Below, one piece after another: positions 11,787 to 22,582 of a stretch of DNA of 64,000 nt; the stretch's first letter is position 1, and every line of letters starts with the position of its first letter. The DNA comes from Tetracladium setigerum. Its lineage: Eukaryota; Ascomycota; Leotiomycetes; Helotiales. The position numbers and the translations under genes were made by a program. The notes below the pieces were generated by a model. That model saw nothing but the letters and a program-made list of their open reading frames with translations. It did not search any database and was not told where the DNA came from. The stretch covers positions 992,001 through 1,056,000 of the forward strand of contig PZJY01000007.1 of the NCBI GenBank assembly GCA_031472005.1. Direction: 5' to 3'.

Positions 11787-12884
11787 GGACAATGGTCTCT
11801 CGACTATTGTCGCCGTCGGTGGTGGGGCTGGAGACGATGAAGTTAGCATTTAGACAAATAATTCATTGGGTTTTCAGCATGATGCAAAATCCCACAATCG
11901 ACCGAGAGCCAGAGAATGTGCGAGTGATCCTAATACCGCCGACACGGTCTCCCAACGGTGCACGACACCGTTATGAGAAGTGCCGGCGCATTTCGAGAAG
12001 GTCCTTGATGACTTGGGACGCAGGGCTGATGGAGATATCCGGTCGATTGAGGGAGCGAGCGGAGACGCGGCGAGTTGAAAAGACATAGAAAATGTCTGCG
12101 GATGCGAGGGGATCACCGACAACCCAGACCGAGAAGATTTGGAGCATCTGAGCCGACGATATCGACGGATGAAGGGTGGTATCTATGTTGATATTTGGAG
12201 CAGGCGGATGGGATCAGCAGCCTTGGGGAATTTCTCCCAGCAGCGGTTGCGCGCGAAAAAAAGGACAGAAGAAAAAGAGATAACCTACAAGCCATAGTTC
12301 TAAGGCCCCCCAAGAGAAGGATAGATATTCGTATCCGTGGTGAGGAACGGGGGGTGGGTTGTGGTGGGTTGTGGTGTTGGACAAGAAGTCGTGTGTGGAT
12401 GTGGTGGGTAGTTAGAAGTAGAAAGTAGACGGCTCTGCTGTGAAAGAAGAGGTGGAGGTCCTGTCTGTGGTTTGTTTGGGGGTGAGAAGGGCCTTGGCGC
12501 GCCAGGACTCTCAGAAAGTCGGGCTCAAGCCGGGCCCTGCCTCAGTGCCTCTAGCTTTCAGCGGTCGCTGCTCGCCCACGCTCGCTTATTAGGCTCAACC
12601 CACCAATTGCACCTGAGGAAATTGCCGTTATTCACCCAGAAGTGACATCGGCAGGTGCTAAACAAAAATTGCGTTCAACTTTCCAAGTTCGAAGAACCCG
12701 CGTCCTACTATCTCGAATTCCACATCCTCATCCTCATCACTCTCCCTTCACGTCGCCAGCAGAAAGACATCGGCAAAGGACGAAGGATCGCAGTCATTCT
12801 GTCCTGTAGCAGCAGCAGCGCAGCGCAGCGCAACACACACCACCACCACATCCCATCTCGCCAGGTTGCCTGGTTCTAGTCGCA
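11787..12884. promoter_or_regulatory. divergent promoter region CHD1 / RLI1
   Basis: This 1.1 kb lies between divergent starts. The CHD1 side appears to hold a 5' UTR intron whose acceptor (TCTCCAG after CTAAC) lies at about 11820-11850. The RLI1 side has a pyrimidine- and CA-rich leader with CAGCAG and CACCAC repeats at 12810-12850. No ORF here looks real. Confidence 0.4.
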
Positions 12885-15234
12885 ATGGCGGACAAACTCA
12901 CTCGGTGCGCATCTACCATCCCGCATATATAGGAGGCGCAAAGGTACCTACCTTGGAGAAATATATATAAACTAACATCTCTATCTCTTTCGTTCTGCAG
13001 TATCGCCATCATCAGCAGTGACAAGGTATGTTGTTCTGCTCATTCATTGTCTTCCCTACCCCACTAGTACCCCGCCTCGGGCCAGATCAAAAGACTGACA
13101 ACAATTTTTTCTTCTCTCAGTGCAAACCAAAGGTACATCCCATCCTACTACCTCCGAATCTACGAATCTGCGAATATACCATACAGAACAGAACATTGAG
13201 TAGTGAAGAAGGACTGTGCTGAGTATTGCGTAGAAATGTAGACAAGAGTGCAAGAAATCCTGCCCTGTCGTCCGCAGTGGCCGTCTTTGTATCGAAGTCG
13301 AAAACACATCCAAGATTGCCTTCATCTCCGAAAGCTTATGCATTGGTTGCGGTATCTGCCCAAAGAAATGCCCCTTTGGAGCCATCAACATCATCAATCT
13401 GCCAACCAATCTCGAGTCCCAAATCACCCATCGATACTCCGCCAACAGCTTCAAGCTCCATCGGTTGCCGACCCCTCGTCCCGGGCAGGTGTTGGGACTG
13501 GTGGGCTCCAACGGTATTGGAAAGAGTACGGCCTTGAAGATTTTGAGCGGAAAGTTGAAGCCCAATTTGGGAAGATATGACAACCCTCCGGATTGGCAAG
13601 ATGTCATCAAGCACTTTCGTGGTTCAGAGTTGCAAAGTAGGAGACCATACACATTTCCAAGATTTACTTTCTTACACCGATGCAGACTACTTCACAAAGG
13701 TTCTTGAGGATGATCTCAAGGCCATCGTCAAACCTCAATATGTCGATCGTATCCCCAAGGCTATTCGCGGACCAGACAAGTCTGTGCGACACTTGATTGA
13801 GGGGAACGCATCTATGGACAATATGAAGGAAGTACTTGATGTTCTCGGTTCGTCCCTTGCCAAGGATACTCTATAACATGCCCGCTAATTTATATGCAGA
13901 ATTGAACCATATCATGGACCGGGATGTCAGTCTTCTCTCTGGAGGAGAACTTCAAAGATTCGCCATTGGTACTGTTTGCGTGCAGCAAGCTGATGTGTAA
14001 GTGTCCCTCCCTACAAACATCGCTTCAACTCGCCTGACCCTTTCTTAGTTATATGTTTGACGAGCCTTCCTCATATCTGGATGTGAAGCAACGTCTAGCT
14101 GCTGCCCAGATCATCCGATCTCTTCTGCGCCCGGATGACTACGTTATTTGTGTAGAGCACGATTTGTCCGTTCTTGATTACCTCTCTGATTTCATCTGCG
14201 TTCTATACGGAAAGCCAGCGGTTTACGGTGTCGTCACTCTCCCCGCTTCGGTCCGTGAAGGTATCAACATCTTCCTTGATGGAAACATCCCAACTGAAAA
14301 CCTTCGATTCCGAGAGGAGTCCCTCACTTTCAGAATTGCTGAAGCCGCCGATGAATTTATGATCGATAAAGCCCGCTCATTCCGTTACCCAAGCATGGAA
14401 AAGACCCTGGGTTCTTTCAAGTTGTCAGTACATTCCGGTGACTTCACCGATTCTGAAATCATTGTCATGATGGGTGAGAACGGAACCGGAAAGACCACTT
14501 TCTGTAAATTGCTCGCTGGCGCCATCACCCCAGATGGAAATCAAAAGGTTCCCGGCATGAAGGTCAGCATGAAGCCCCAAAAGATCACACCAAAATTCGA
14601 GGTACAGTTCGTCAACTCTTCTTCAAGAAGATCAAGACAGCCTTCCTCCTTCCTCAATTCCAGACCGATGTTGTCAAGCCACTTAAGCTCGATGAGTTCA
14701 TCGATCAAGAAGTCAAGACTTTGTCCGGTGGTGAGTTGCAACGTGTTGCTATTGTCCTGGCTCTCGGTCTCCCAGCAGACATCTATCTCATCGATGAGCC
14801 TTCCGCCTACCTCGATTCCGAACAACGTATCATTGCTGCCCGTGTCATCAAGAGATTCATCATGCATTCCAAGAAGACAGCTTTCGTCGTAGAGCACGAT
14901 TTCATCATGGCCACATATCTTGCGGATCGTGTCATCGTCTTCGATGGTGCGCCAGGTATCGATGCTCACGCTCACACACCAGAGTCGCTTCTCACCGGTT
15001 GCAACAAGTTCTTGAAGAACCTTGACGTTACCTTCCGTCGTGATCCTACAAATTACCGACCACGTATCAACAAGCCCAATTCCCAATTGGATCAAGAGCA
15101 AAAGTTGTCAGGCAATTATGTAAGTACCTTCTTCCCCGCTCCCATCAAGCAGCCACTTCCTCGCAGAAATGAAGCTAACCCTAAAAACGCAGTTCTTCTT
15201 AGAGGAGGACTCCTCGAAGACAACAAAGAGTTGA
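12885..15234 (+). CDS. RLI1: ribosome recycling ATPase Rli1/ABCE1 (one apparent frame break)
   Basis: Fe-S twin-ATPase that splits ribosomes after termination and acts in initiation; it is essential in eukaryotes. Introns: 12905-13000, 13026-13120, 13133-13233, 13637-13685, 13848-13899, 13997-14048 and 15120-15192. The start MADKLTR matches the family. The Fe-S domain follows (CKPK / KCRQECKKSCP, then CIGCGICPKKCPFGA). NBD1 has GSNGIGKST (about 108), LSGGELQRFA and DEPSSYLD. NBD2 has GENGTGKTT (about 384), LSGGELQRVA and DEPSAYLD. The C-terminus is NYFFLEEDSS. The third exon is only 12 nt (13121-13132, CKPK). At 14599-14602 the frame breaks inside the invariant KITPKF/GTVRQLFFKK stretch. The exons sum to 1832 nt, exactly one short of 611 codons, so a single lost base (G2 should be G3) is the simplest reading. 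Confidence 0.95.
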
Positions 15235-16080
15235 GGGCACCTCAAATGATTCATTACCCCTTTCTCACACTGCATTGGGAGGCGTTAAGGGACCGGCGGT
15301 TAAATTTAAGCATTGTGGGAGTTGTGGGCTTTTAGATGAGGAGGGTGCTTCCAATGACGAAGATGACCCTGACGATTAACGATGGCGACTGCAGTCTATC
15401 CCCTGTTTTGCTGATCCTACATCTTAAGCAATTTTTTTTTTTGCAAGAGTAGATTGAGGGCATATGGGTCAAGTGGATGACTGCAGTCAGATGCAAAGAA
15501 AAGACATCTTTTGCATCTTTAAAAAAAAAAAGTTGATTGTTGTGTGAAGATGGATTGTTTTGATTGATACACATATGGATGGATGGATGCTTGGCTAAGC
15601 ACGAGAGCACGCAAGGAATTCAAGCTTTTTTTTTAGCTAGTACGGAGAGCTAGGTAGTCGTCGATAGCTCGAGATATGAATTCGATGAATTTTTTCCAAT
15701 GACAAAAGAAAATCTACCTATGCTACCTATTTTTGATAAAGAGGAAGATAAAGAGAAAGAAGTTAGAGCTCATAGGGGAGTACGAAGATACACACCGAAT
15801 ATTCTCCTTCAAACTTTTTCTCTCCCCTCCTCCACCAACCCTCACACCTTTTCCCTTTTTATATCAAAACAACCTAATAACCCGTTCGTTCCCGTAATGC
15901 CCTCCCTCATTCCCCACCTCTCTTCCCATCAAATCATCGCCACAAGCTGCCCTGCCAAAGTCATCGAATCGTATTTGCCCAAATTATAAGAGTTTTTTTA
16001 TCAACTTTTCGATACGTACTACTGACACACAAACCAGTACTGTACTAGCTAGCACAGCTCCTCAGCCTCATGGGAATTTT
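15235..16080. other. convergent intergenic region, RLI1 / PRP40
   Basis: This 0.85 kb holds both 3' UTRs. It is AT-rich with poly-T (about 15430 and 15628) and poly-A (about 15520) runs and an ATGGATGGATGG repeat near 15575. No coding potential beyond short random ORFs was seen. Confidence 0.4.
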
Positions 16081-18992
16081 TTATTCCTCCTCAATCTCAC
16101 CCTCTTCGCTTCCAGAATGGATAGCCGGATCTTCCTTGACGACTTTGACTGGGATGGTAGAGGCGGTGGCGGAGGGTGGTGGTGTGCGGGTTCTTGGACG
16201 GCGGTCACGGGCGGGGAGAGGGGAACGGTCGCGGTCGCGGTCTCGCTCTCGCTCACGGTCGCGGGGGCTGGGATCTCTTCTTGATCTCTATTTTGAGAAA
16301 ATAAAGGTTTTAGTAAATATTTTGTACGGTTTGTACGTATGGAATTGTGGGAATTTGGGGAGGTGAGAAGAAGTCTCTTTGCTAAAGGAAATGAGGAAGG
16401 AGTGTCTAGAAGCTAAAGCAAACGGCAATTTGTGCGCAAGAATATACTCAAAGACAAGTGAAACCCCTAAGCAGAGTGTTGAAGAGCGGGGAGCAACATC
16501 ACGTTTCTTCAGAGAAATGATGAAGCGACTCTCCGCAGCTCTCTCTAACTATAAGGAATAGTACGACGAACCTTTGCTACCCTCGCGCTGCTTGCGCTTT
16601 CCACATCACTGTCAGCTCGACGTCGCCTACTTGCAGAAGGTCGATCATCTCCATAGGGCAACTCATCAATGCTTCCCCTTGGATCGCCTCTCCTGCGATA
16701 GAGCTTCTCGCGCTCGTCCTCTCTATCTCTGCGCTCGCGGTCATAGTGGCTCATAGGCACATCCCGACGAGAGCGATGCGGTCGGTCGAGATCTCGATCA
16801 CGCTCACGTTCACGCTCGCGGTCGCGGTCACGCTCTCGATCGCGATCAGAACGACGACTAGGCGAGAGGAGGGAGTCGGCTGCGCCGCCTTTTCTGTAGT
16901 TCTTTTCGCGGTCGGCGATGGCTTTTCGTCTGTCGGCTTCGTAAGCATCTGGTTCAGGGCTACGGCTGGATCTTCCTTGACGTCCACCGCCGGATCTGCG
17001 ATCTCTATCACGATGAGTTGGTCGGTCCACAGAGGCTCGGTCACGGCGTCTAAGTCGCTCTTTTTCGAAGTCTTCGTCCTTCTCTTTGAGTCGCTTGATA
17101 ACCTTGTCAAAGGCGGAACGTCTGAGATCTTCGGATGTTACAGCAAGATACTCCTCTGATTTTTCAATTCGAGCTCGAACCCTGTCATATGAATCATCAA
17201 TGCGAACAGGAGGTTCAAGATGCTTAATGTAGGATCTCAGTGAATCCGCAGCTTTGCGCTGATGACGCTCAGCTTGGTGTTTATCATCTTCATTTCGACG
17301 GGATACCTTCTCGCGCAACTAAGCCATGTTAGCAAGGAATACAATTTGCAAGGGGAAAGCAAGCTTACTCGTTCGAAGATCAAGGAGAGGGCGTCTCGAT
17401 CAATGTTAGCAGTTCGTCGATCATTGTGCATTAGGGCAAGGAATTCCTCAAAGGCAGTCTTAGGCTTGATCTCAAAGAGTTTGTCCTGAAAAAGGTCAGT
17501 GAGCATGTCAACAGGCTCTCACAGAAACAGATACATACATCGAGAACATCCAGAACGTCGTTGCGAGTGCTTCGTAGAGCACGCTCTTCTTCTTCAACTA
17601 GATCCCAAAAGAGATCCAATGGCGACGATCCGGCCTGTCCTAGCACTCCCAGATATCTATCGTCTGTTGCAATCAAAGGGTGAATTTGCTTCCATTTTGT
17701 ACCTGCCTTGATCTTACCAGCAGACTTCAATTCTTGCAATAAAGCCGAGAAACGATCTCTGTTCTGGCGCTCTCTGCGAGACTTGAGGTTCTTCTGCTGC
17801 TGGCGAGCATCATTGAACGTCTTTTCGAGATTCTTGATATGATTTTCAAATGCGGTCAACATATCGGACTTGCTGAGAGACTTAAATTTCTCGTCACCTT
17901 GAAATCGTTCGTTGGATTGGATGATACCTTGGGCTTCTGACCATCTCGTATATGGCTCCAAATCGAGTCCTTTCAAGATCTCAATTAGTTCATCCATAGC
18001 CGCCTTTCGAGTCGTAGCTTCTTGTTCAATGTTGGCTTTCTTAAGTTCAATGATATAATCTTCGAACAATTGCCGACGTTCATCGTCATCTTTTGCAGAC
18101 CGAAAGATGGCCTCTTTCTCAATCGTAGGTCGAGCTGTCTTCCAGCGAGTATAATGTTTGATTTCTGGATGGCTTCTCAGCATGGTACCGAAATCTTTGC
18201 GGAGCTTTTCGATTCTCTCCTTGGCCTTGTCCTTCTCCATGACACGCATTTCCACTGCATACTTCTCGAAAGCTGATTTTCGGTCCTTGGGATCTTTCAG
18301 TGCTCGGTATTGGGGGTCTTTGATAATCGATCGCATTGTATCCTCCCAAGTCGCAGATGGATCGACTTTATTTCGACGCAATAGTCGAAGAAATGCCGCT
18401 TCTGCTTCCTCGAAGGTCGAGTAATCAGGGTCAGTATTAGCAGGAACAAATGCTTTAGCATTGGTCCCATTGGCATCATTTCCATAAGCAATTTGACGGG
18501 CCTCTCCCATCGGTTCGCGGTCGCGGGGAGAATCGTACTGTGAGTTTGAAAAGCCGCCTCCAGCAACGAAGGTCGGAGCCGCCCTAGGACAAGTTAGTGA
18601 AAGGGATAGGTAGGAAACTTGCAGAGAGAAACCTACGGCGCAACAGGGGTGGGTTCGACGACCTCTTTGGATAGTGCTTGCTTGTAGGCGTCTGGCATTT
18701 CCCATGAGCTCTGCTTTGTCTCGGTATTGTACCAATATTTCCTTCCACCATCTGCGGTATACTCTTTCCACGGCTGAGACGACAACGCGCGCTACAATCA
18801 AAGGTAAGCCAGTATACAGAAATAAGAAGACGAATCTCGTACCTCGGCTGGAGTCATCAAATCCTCTGGTTTTGTCCATTGTGTTGCCTTCGTGATGGTA
18901 TTGTAATAGTAAACTCTGCCTTCGGCATTGCGCGCTTCGGACCACAGCGGCGGTGCGCCAGCATGGCCGTTGACTCCATTCATACCATTCAT
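16081..18992 (-). CDS. PRP40: U1 snRNP-associated pre-mRNA splicing factor Prp40 (WW/FF protein)
   Basis: Bridges the 5' splice site (U1) and the branch-site proteins in early spliceosome assembly. Model of 806 residues. Introns: 16288-16571, 17319-17368, 17486-17538, 18584-18636 and 18792-18842; the exons sum to a multiple of three. Two WW domains lie at about 14-45 (LWSEARNAEGRVYYYNT...W) and 56-88 (WKEYTADGGRKYWYNTET...W). Several FF domains span about 160-560, with repeated F...L/W...AR.....F spacing in long charged helices. A C-terminal RD/RE-rich tail ends in the family-typical acidic EEGEIEEE. The last intron (284 bp) is much longer than its neighbours. Its donor (AAG/GTTCGT) was chosen because it joins two RD-rich exons in phase. 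It is divergent from TRS65 with 348 bp between starts. Confidence 0.93.
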
Positions 18993-19340
18993 ATTGAAGA
19001 CCAGTCCTGAAGACTCGTGGCGATCGTGGCGTTCGTGAAGTGGTAAAGGAAATCTATTTTCTCTAGAAACCGAGTCGCGCTTTGAGGATACGAAATAAAG
19101 TGAAGCTCCCGAATTAGGCTTAGCGCGGTTACAGTGAGCGACCTCAATTCACCTTTGAACTTGACTGGAACCCAAGGTTGGACTCCACTGTACATTTGTC
19201 TTGAAGACGATGTTGGAAATTTTGGAATTAATTTTACCTAATTCGTGTATTCACACTGCCTAGAGACCCGCGCAAACATCCCAATTTCTAATTTTGCACT
19301 CCAAAAGCCCGGTACCTGGATAGGCGCAAACACCTATATA
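18993..19340. promoter_or_regulatory. divergent promoter PRP40 / TRS65
   Basis: A compact 348-bp region between divergent start codons of two housekeeping genes. No ORF. An ATATAA sequence at 19335-19340 directly abuts the TRS65 start and is too close to act as a TATA box, so I assign no core element. Confidence 0.35.
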
Positions 19341-21183
19341 ATGGCGTCTGAAGTGGAGGAATCTCGGTCTCGTGGAAGCGTGGACTTCACGGAAAGTTCC
19401 ATTCTAGATACAATTATTCCACTCGCAAGTAACCTCAATATCGAAGAGGCTTTGAGTGGTTCAGTGGAAAGATTGGACGAAGGGACGGATTCTCCTCTCG
19501 CTGCAATTCCGCAAAGGACTACATTGTTTTTTGGTAAGTTTCCTACTTCGCTACAAAGATGCGGTATCTTACTCATACATAGATCCTAGATGAAACTGTC
19601 GATGTGTATGTTGTACTGCAAACACCCTACTTCGACGAGCGAACGTTGCGATCATACCTCGGCCGGCTTGTCATCAACCTTGAGGCGCAAGTAGTCAACC
19701 AACCAGATACTCCAGATGCTACCCCAGGCCATGAGGTTATATACAATAGCTCGGTCAAAGATAATGAGGATCCCCTGATCGTGGTGCAAGGACCGGGCGA
19801 GAGCGAGGATGGTGATGGAGAAGGCCATATACTTGTGGTCTGGAAACTATCCGCTTTCCTGGTACGGCCACGGCTCCGACTACAAGCCCCGTCAGTTGTG
19901 TTCTCTGCTACAGCAAGTTTGAAACCATCAGAACAAGTAGGATTGCAAGCACTAAGGGAGGAATACCTTCCAAGTCAGGTTCCTTCTGGAATGAATCTGC
20001 TGGAGGCCTTCAGTGATGATCCGGCTTTAGGAGGAGTTAAACCACATCTTTCGGCGTTGAGAGTCTCGAGAGTCACTCCGGCGGCGGCACTCACACCACG
20101 GGATGCGTTGCGGCCTTTCAAGAACCTAGCACGACGTTCTATAAAGGTATTTCCAGCAATCAACGCCCGTGTACGATACGCAAGGCCCAACTCTACACCG
20201 TTGAATCCTTCCGTGATAGCATCTCTGGACGTTGACATTACACCGTTTGCAAGTTGCGAGATTTTGTTAACAAAGGTGGAAATGAACATTATTGGAGGCA
20301 GCATTGAAGAAATGAACACTCTCTCGGGGCTGACTCTCCCCATGTCTACACTTCCCCAAGACGACATCACATTCCTCTACCGCCTCCTCCCCGACGATAT
20401 GGACATCCTCAACAAATCTCAAGTCCGTAACCTCGAAATTACCATTGTTGCAACGGCCAACCTAGCCCCAACATCCCAGCCTGAAATCCATATGCACTGG
20501 ACCACCTCCCTCGACTTCACACCTCCCATAAACCCCGGTTCAGCCCCATCACCCCACCCATCCAGCGACCTCACCGACCAGCTCAACTTTCCATCGGCGG
20601 CTCCCCCTTCGAGAACACACCCACAGTCTCCTCCCTCGCCGCTACACGACCCGATGCTCTCCCAGCCGTTGATATCATCACCCGCCAGCAACGCAACTCC
20701 GCCATCCCAGACTTCGGCGTCACAATGTCCTTCACGGGCCCCGACCATCCAGTGCTCCCCGGCACTCACTTCGTCTGGTCAGTATTCATCGTCAACCGCT
20801 CCAACCGCCCGCGCAAACTCTCCTTAACCGTTCTCCCCAAGCGACGCAGAACAGAAGCCCGTTTAACCCGACCACCGTCAACGGGCTATGGTAATTCTAA
20901 GCGAGATCCCAAAATTGCCGATGCAGTGGTAGACGACAACATCATCTACGCCATGCAAAAGAATTCCGTGCTTGAATCGACGGAGCTTATATGCTTGAGT
21001 ACGGACACGAGAGTTGGCCCGTTGGCACCACTGGCGTGCTATGAGGTTGAGTTGAGGTTCTTAGCGTTGAAAGTTGGGGTTTTGGGGGTCGAGGCTGTGC
21101 GGGTTGTGGATTTGGGAACGCAGGAACATGTTGATATTAAAGATCTACCTAGTATTGTGTCGATGGGAGAAGAAGACGCATGA
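19341..21183 (+). CDS. TRS65: TRAPPII complex subunit Trs65-like (one apparent frame break)
   Basis: TRAPPII is the Golgi exchange factor complex for Rab11/Ypt31-type GTPases; Trs65 helps assemble it. The start at 19341 gives MASEVEESRSRGS. The intron is 19534-19589. Recognised by family features: VYVVLQTPYFDERTLR near the N-terminus, then SASLKPSE-like and PALGGVKPHLSALRVSR segments, and in the C-terminal half DFGVTMSFTGPDHPVLPG, VNRSNRPRKL, VLPKRRRTEARL and PLAPLACYEVELRFLAL. About 595 residues. The frame breaks at about 20588-20590 (TTT): upstream reads SSDLTDQLN, downstream resumes as SIGGSPFENTP. The exon sum is one base short of a multiple of three, so a missing T is likely. A 45-bp intron (GTTCAG...CAG) would also restore frame but has a poor donor. 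Confidence 0.85.
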
Positions 21184-21556
21184 TGATAGAATAGAGACGA
21201 GAGAACGGGGTAGTATATACATAGTAAAGTACCTCCCGTTGTAGATTTAGAAGAAGCATTGGTGGAAATATTGTATACAATCCTTTCCTACTTCTTCACA
21301 TCCCTCACGAACTTCTACAGCCTCTACAGGCCTACCCCTCTACCCGACCATTCTAATAATTCCTCTCTTACCAACTTACCTAAGCTACGCACAAAATGGG
21401 AATCTGCACTGGGCAAACCGGAAAAAATGGATCTTGTCCCCCTCCCTACTATCCCCATTCCCACTCACTACTACCAGAAACCCACAATAGAGCCCCCCAT
21501 CCATAAAGACCCAAACAAACATCCGCTGTTCAACCAATTCAAATTCAAAAGAATCA
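21184..21556. other. TRS65 3' flank / tRNA upstream region
   Basis: This 373 bp probably contains the TRS65 3' UTR and the 5' flank of the tRNA gene. Pyrimidine-rich stretches occur at 21290-21480. No coding feature is supported. Confidence 0.35.
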
Positions 21557-21584
21557 GCTCGGTTAGCTCAGTTGGTTAGAGCGT

Positions 21585-21637
21585 GTAAGTTACAATCTAC
21601 AATAGAGTCGCAATACAGAAAACTAATAAATCATCAG
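21585..21637 (+). other. 53-nt insertion in the tRNA anticodon stem with spliceosomal-intron signals
   Basis: It starts GTAAGT, has ACTAATAA about 15 nt from its end and finishes ATCAG. These are exactly the donor, branch and acceptor signals of the protein-gene introns in this window, and its 53-nt length is also typical of them. It interrupts the tRNA between positions 27 and 28, not at the 37/38 site used by tRNA endonuclease. Whether it is removed by the spliceosome, by another route, or makes the gene inactive cannot be told from sequence. Confidence 0.7.
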
Positions 21638-21647
21638 GGTGCTAATA

Positions 21648-21663
21648 TCATAATCATATGAAT
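21648..21663 (+). other. canonical tRNA intron (after position 37)
   Basis: A 16-nt AT-rich insertion one base 3' of the AAT anticodon, the site cut by the eukaryotic tRNA splicing endonuclease. The exact boundary is ambiguous by a base or two, because A/T residues repeat at both ends. Confidence 0.8.
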
Positions 21664-21704
21664 ACGCCAAGGCCGCGAGTTCGACCCTCGTACTGAGCAA
21701 ATTC

Positions 21705-21745
21705 AAATTTTACTTTTTTCGACTTTTTTTTCTACTCTTTTTTAG
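21705..21745 (+). terminator. oligo-T Pol III terminators after the tRNA
   Basis: T runs of 6 and 8 begin within 15-30 nt of the tRNA 3' end, as expected for RNA polymerase III termination. Confidence 0.6.
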
Positions 21746-22582
21746 TTACCCTAGGTAGGGGAGGGGGACATTACTTTGGAGAGTGATTTGGGATGGAGTA
21801 TTGAAATGGGGTTGATTCTTCTAATTCTTGTGTCCCTCAACTCTTCAGAATATACGGATATCTCCATATCGTTGAGCTGCTTTCTACTTTTTGAAGTTAC
21901 TTCAGGGTCAACAGTTCCTAAATCCAACTTCCCAGTAAATTCCCGCTCTACCTGGCAAAGTTCAGTGCCGAGAGATGAAAGTACATTTTTCCAGTGTTTC
22001 AAACTAAAAAAAGAGTATATAGCATTTCATTAATATTCATATTATATTTCATCACCAACCCAAGAGTGTATATTTCTTTTTTCCCGCCCCACCTCCTTCC
22101 TCCCCCCCTCTCCGAACCTTCAAAAAGCCCACCAATCAAATATATATAAAAAAAAACATTAACCAGCGAGAAGGTATAGCTGATCTCAAAGAAAACAACT
22201 CTCTCGCTCTCTCTTCCCCTCAAATATAAACAAGGTGCTTATGTACAAGAATCGAAGGAATTACTGTATTTTCGATAAAACGCAGGCGCGCGCTGTTAAG
22301 GGCAAAGTTAAAAAAAAGCCGGATTGGGTATCAAAGAAGCAGAAAATAGTACTGATAGTCGCCGCGACCTGCTTGAAACCATGCGGGAAAAAGAAGTTTG
22401 CCAGATAACGCCCGCCTGTCTGTCTGTCTACATGCCTTGTTTTGCATGTGTGTTGTGGTGCTCGCGGATCGAGTCCTTTCGTTGTAGTGGTAGCGTGATA
22501 AATGAAATACAAATCAAAGTCGATTCGGTCGTGTGTCATGAGCAAGCTTTCAGCGACTTGTCAACAAGTCTCTGTTGAGCTT
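21746..22582. other. intergenic region downstream of the tRNA
   Basis: AT-rich, with poly-A/T and CT-rich stretches (about 22080-22220), probably including the 3' UTR of the minus-strand gene that ends at 22583. No coding region or RNA recognised. Confidence 0.35.

Larger units (their letters stand above)
21557..21699 (+). tRNA. tRNA-Ile(AAU) with two insertions
   Basis: Removing two insertions gives a full cloverleaf. The acceptor stem is GCTCGGT/ACTGAGC plus A73. The D arm is GCTC/GAGC with box A (TTAGCTCAGTTGG). The anticodon stem is TGGTG/CGCCA with loop CTAATAA, so the anticodon is AAT (Ile). The T arm is GCGAG-TTCGACC-CTCGT and contains box B. One 16-nt insertion sits at the canonical tRNA intron site after position 37 (21648-21663). 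The other, 53 nt (21585-21637), lies between positions 27 and 28 in the anticodon stem. Without its removal the anticodon stem cannot form, because TGTAA does not pair with CGCCA. T-rich tracts from about 21711 would serve as Pol III terminators. Confidence 0.88.

Noticed and set aside
12885..15234. RLI1 as a pseudogene because of its frame break
   Set aside because: All motifs, seven in-phase introns and both termini are intact; the defect is a single base, and six other conserved genes in the window show the same error.
16574..17159. Arg-rich and Ser-rich plus-strand ORFs opposite PRP40
   Set aside because: They mirror the RD/RE-encoding repeats of the PRP40 C-terminal tail and have no independent support.
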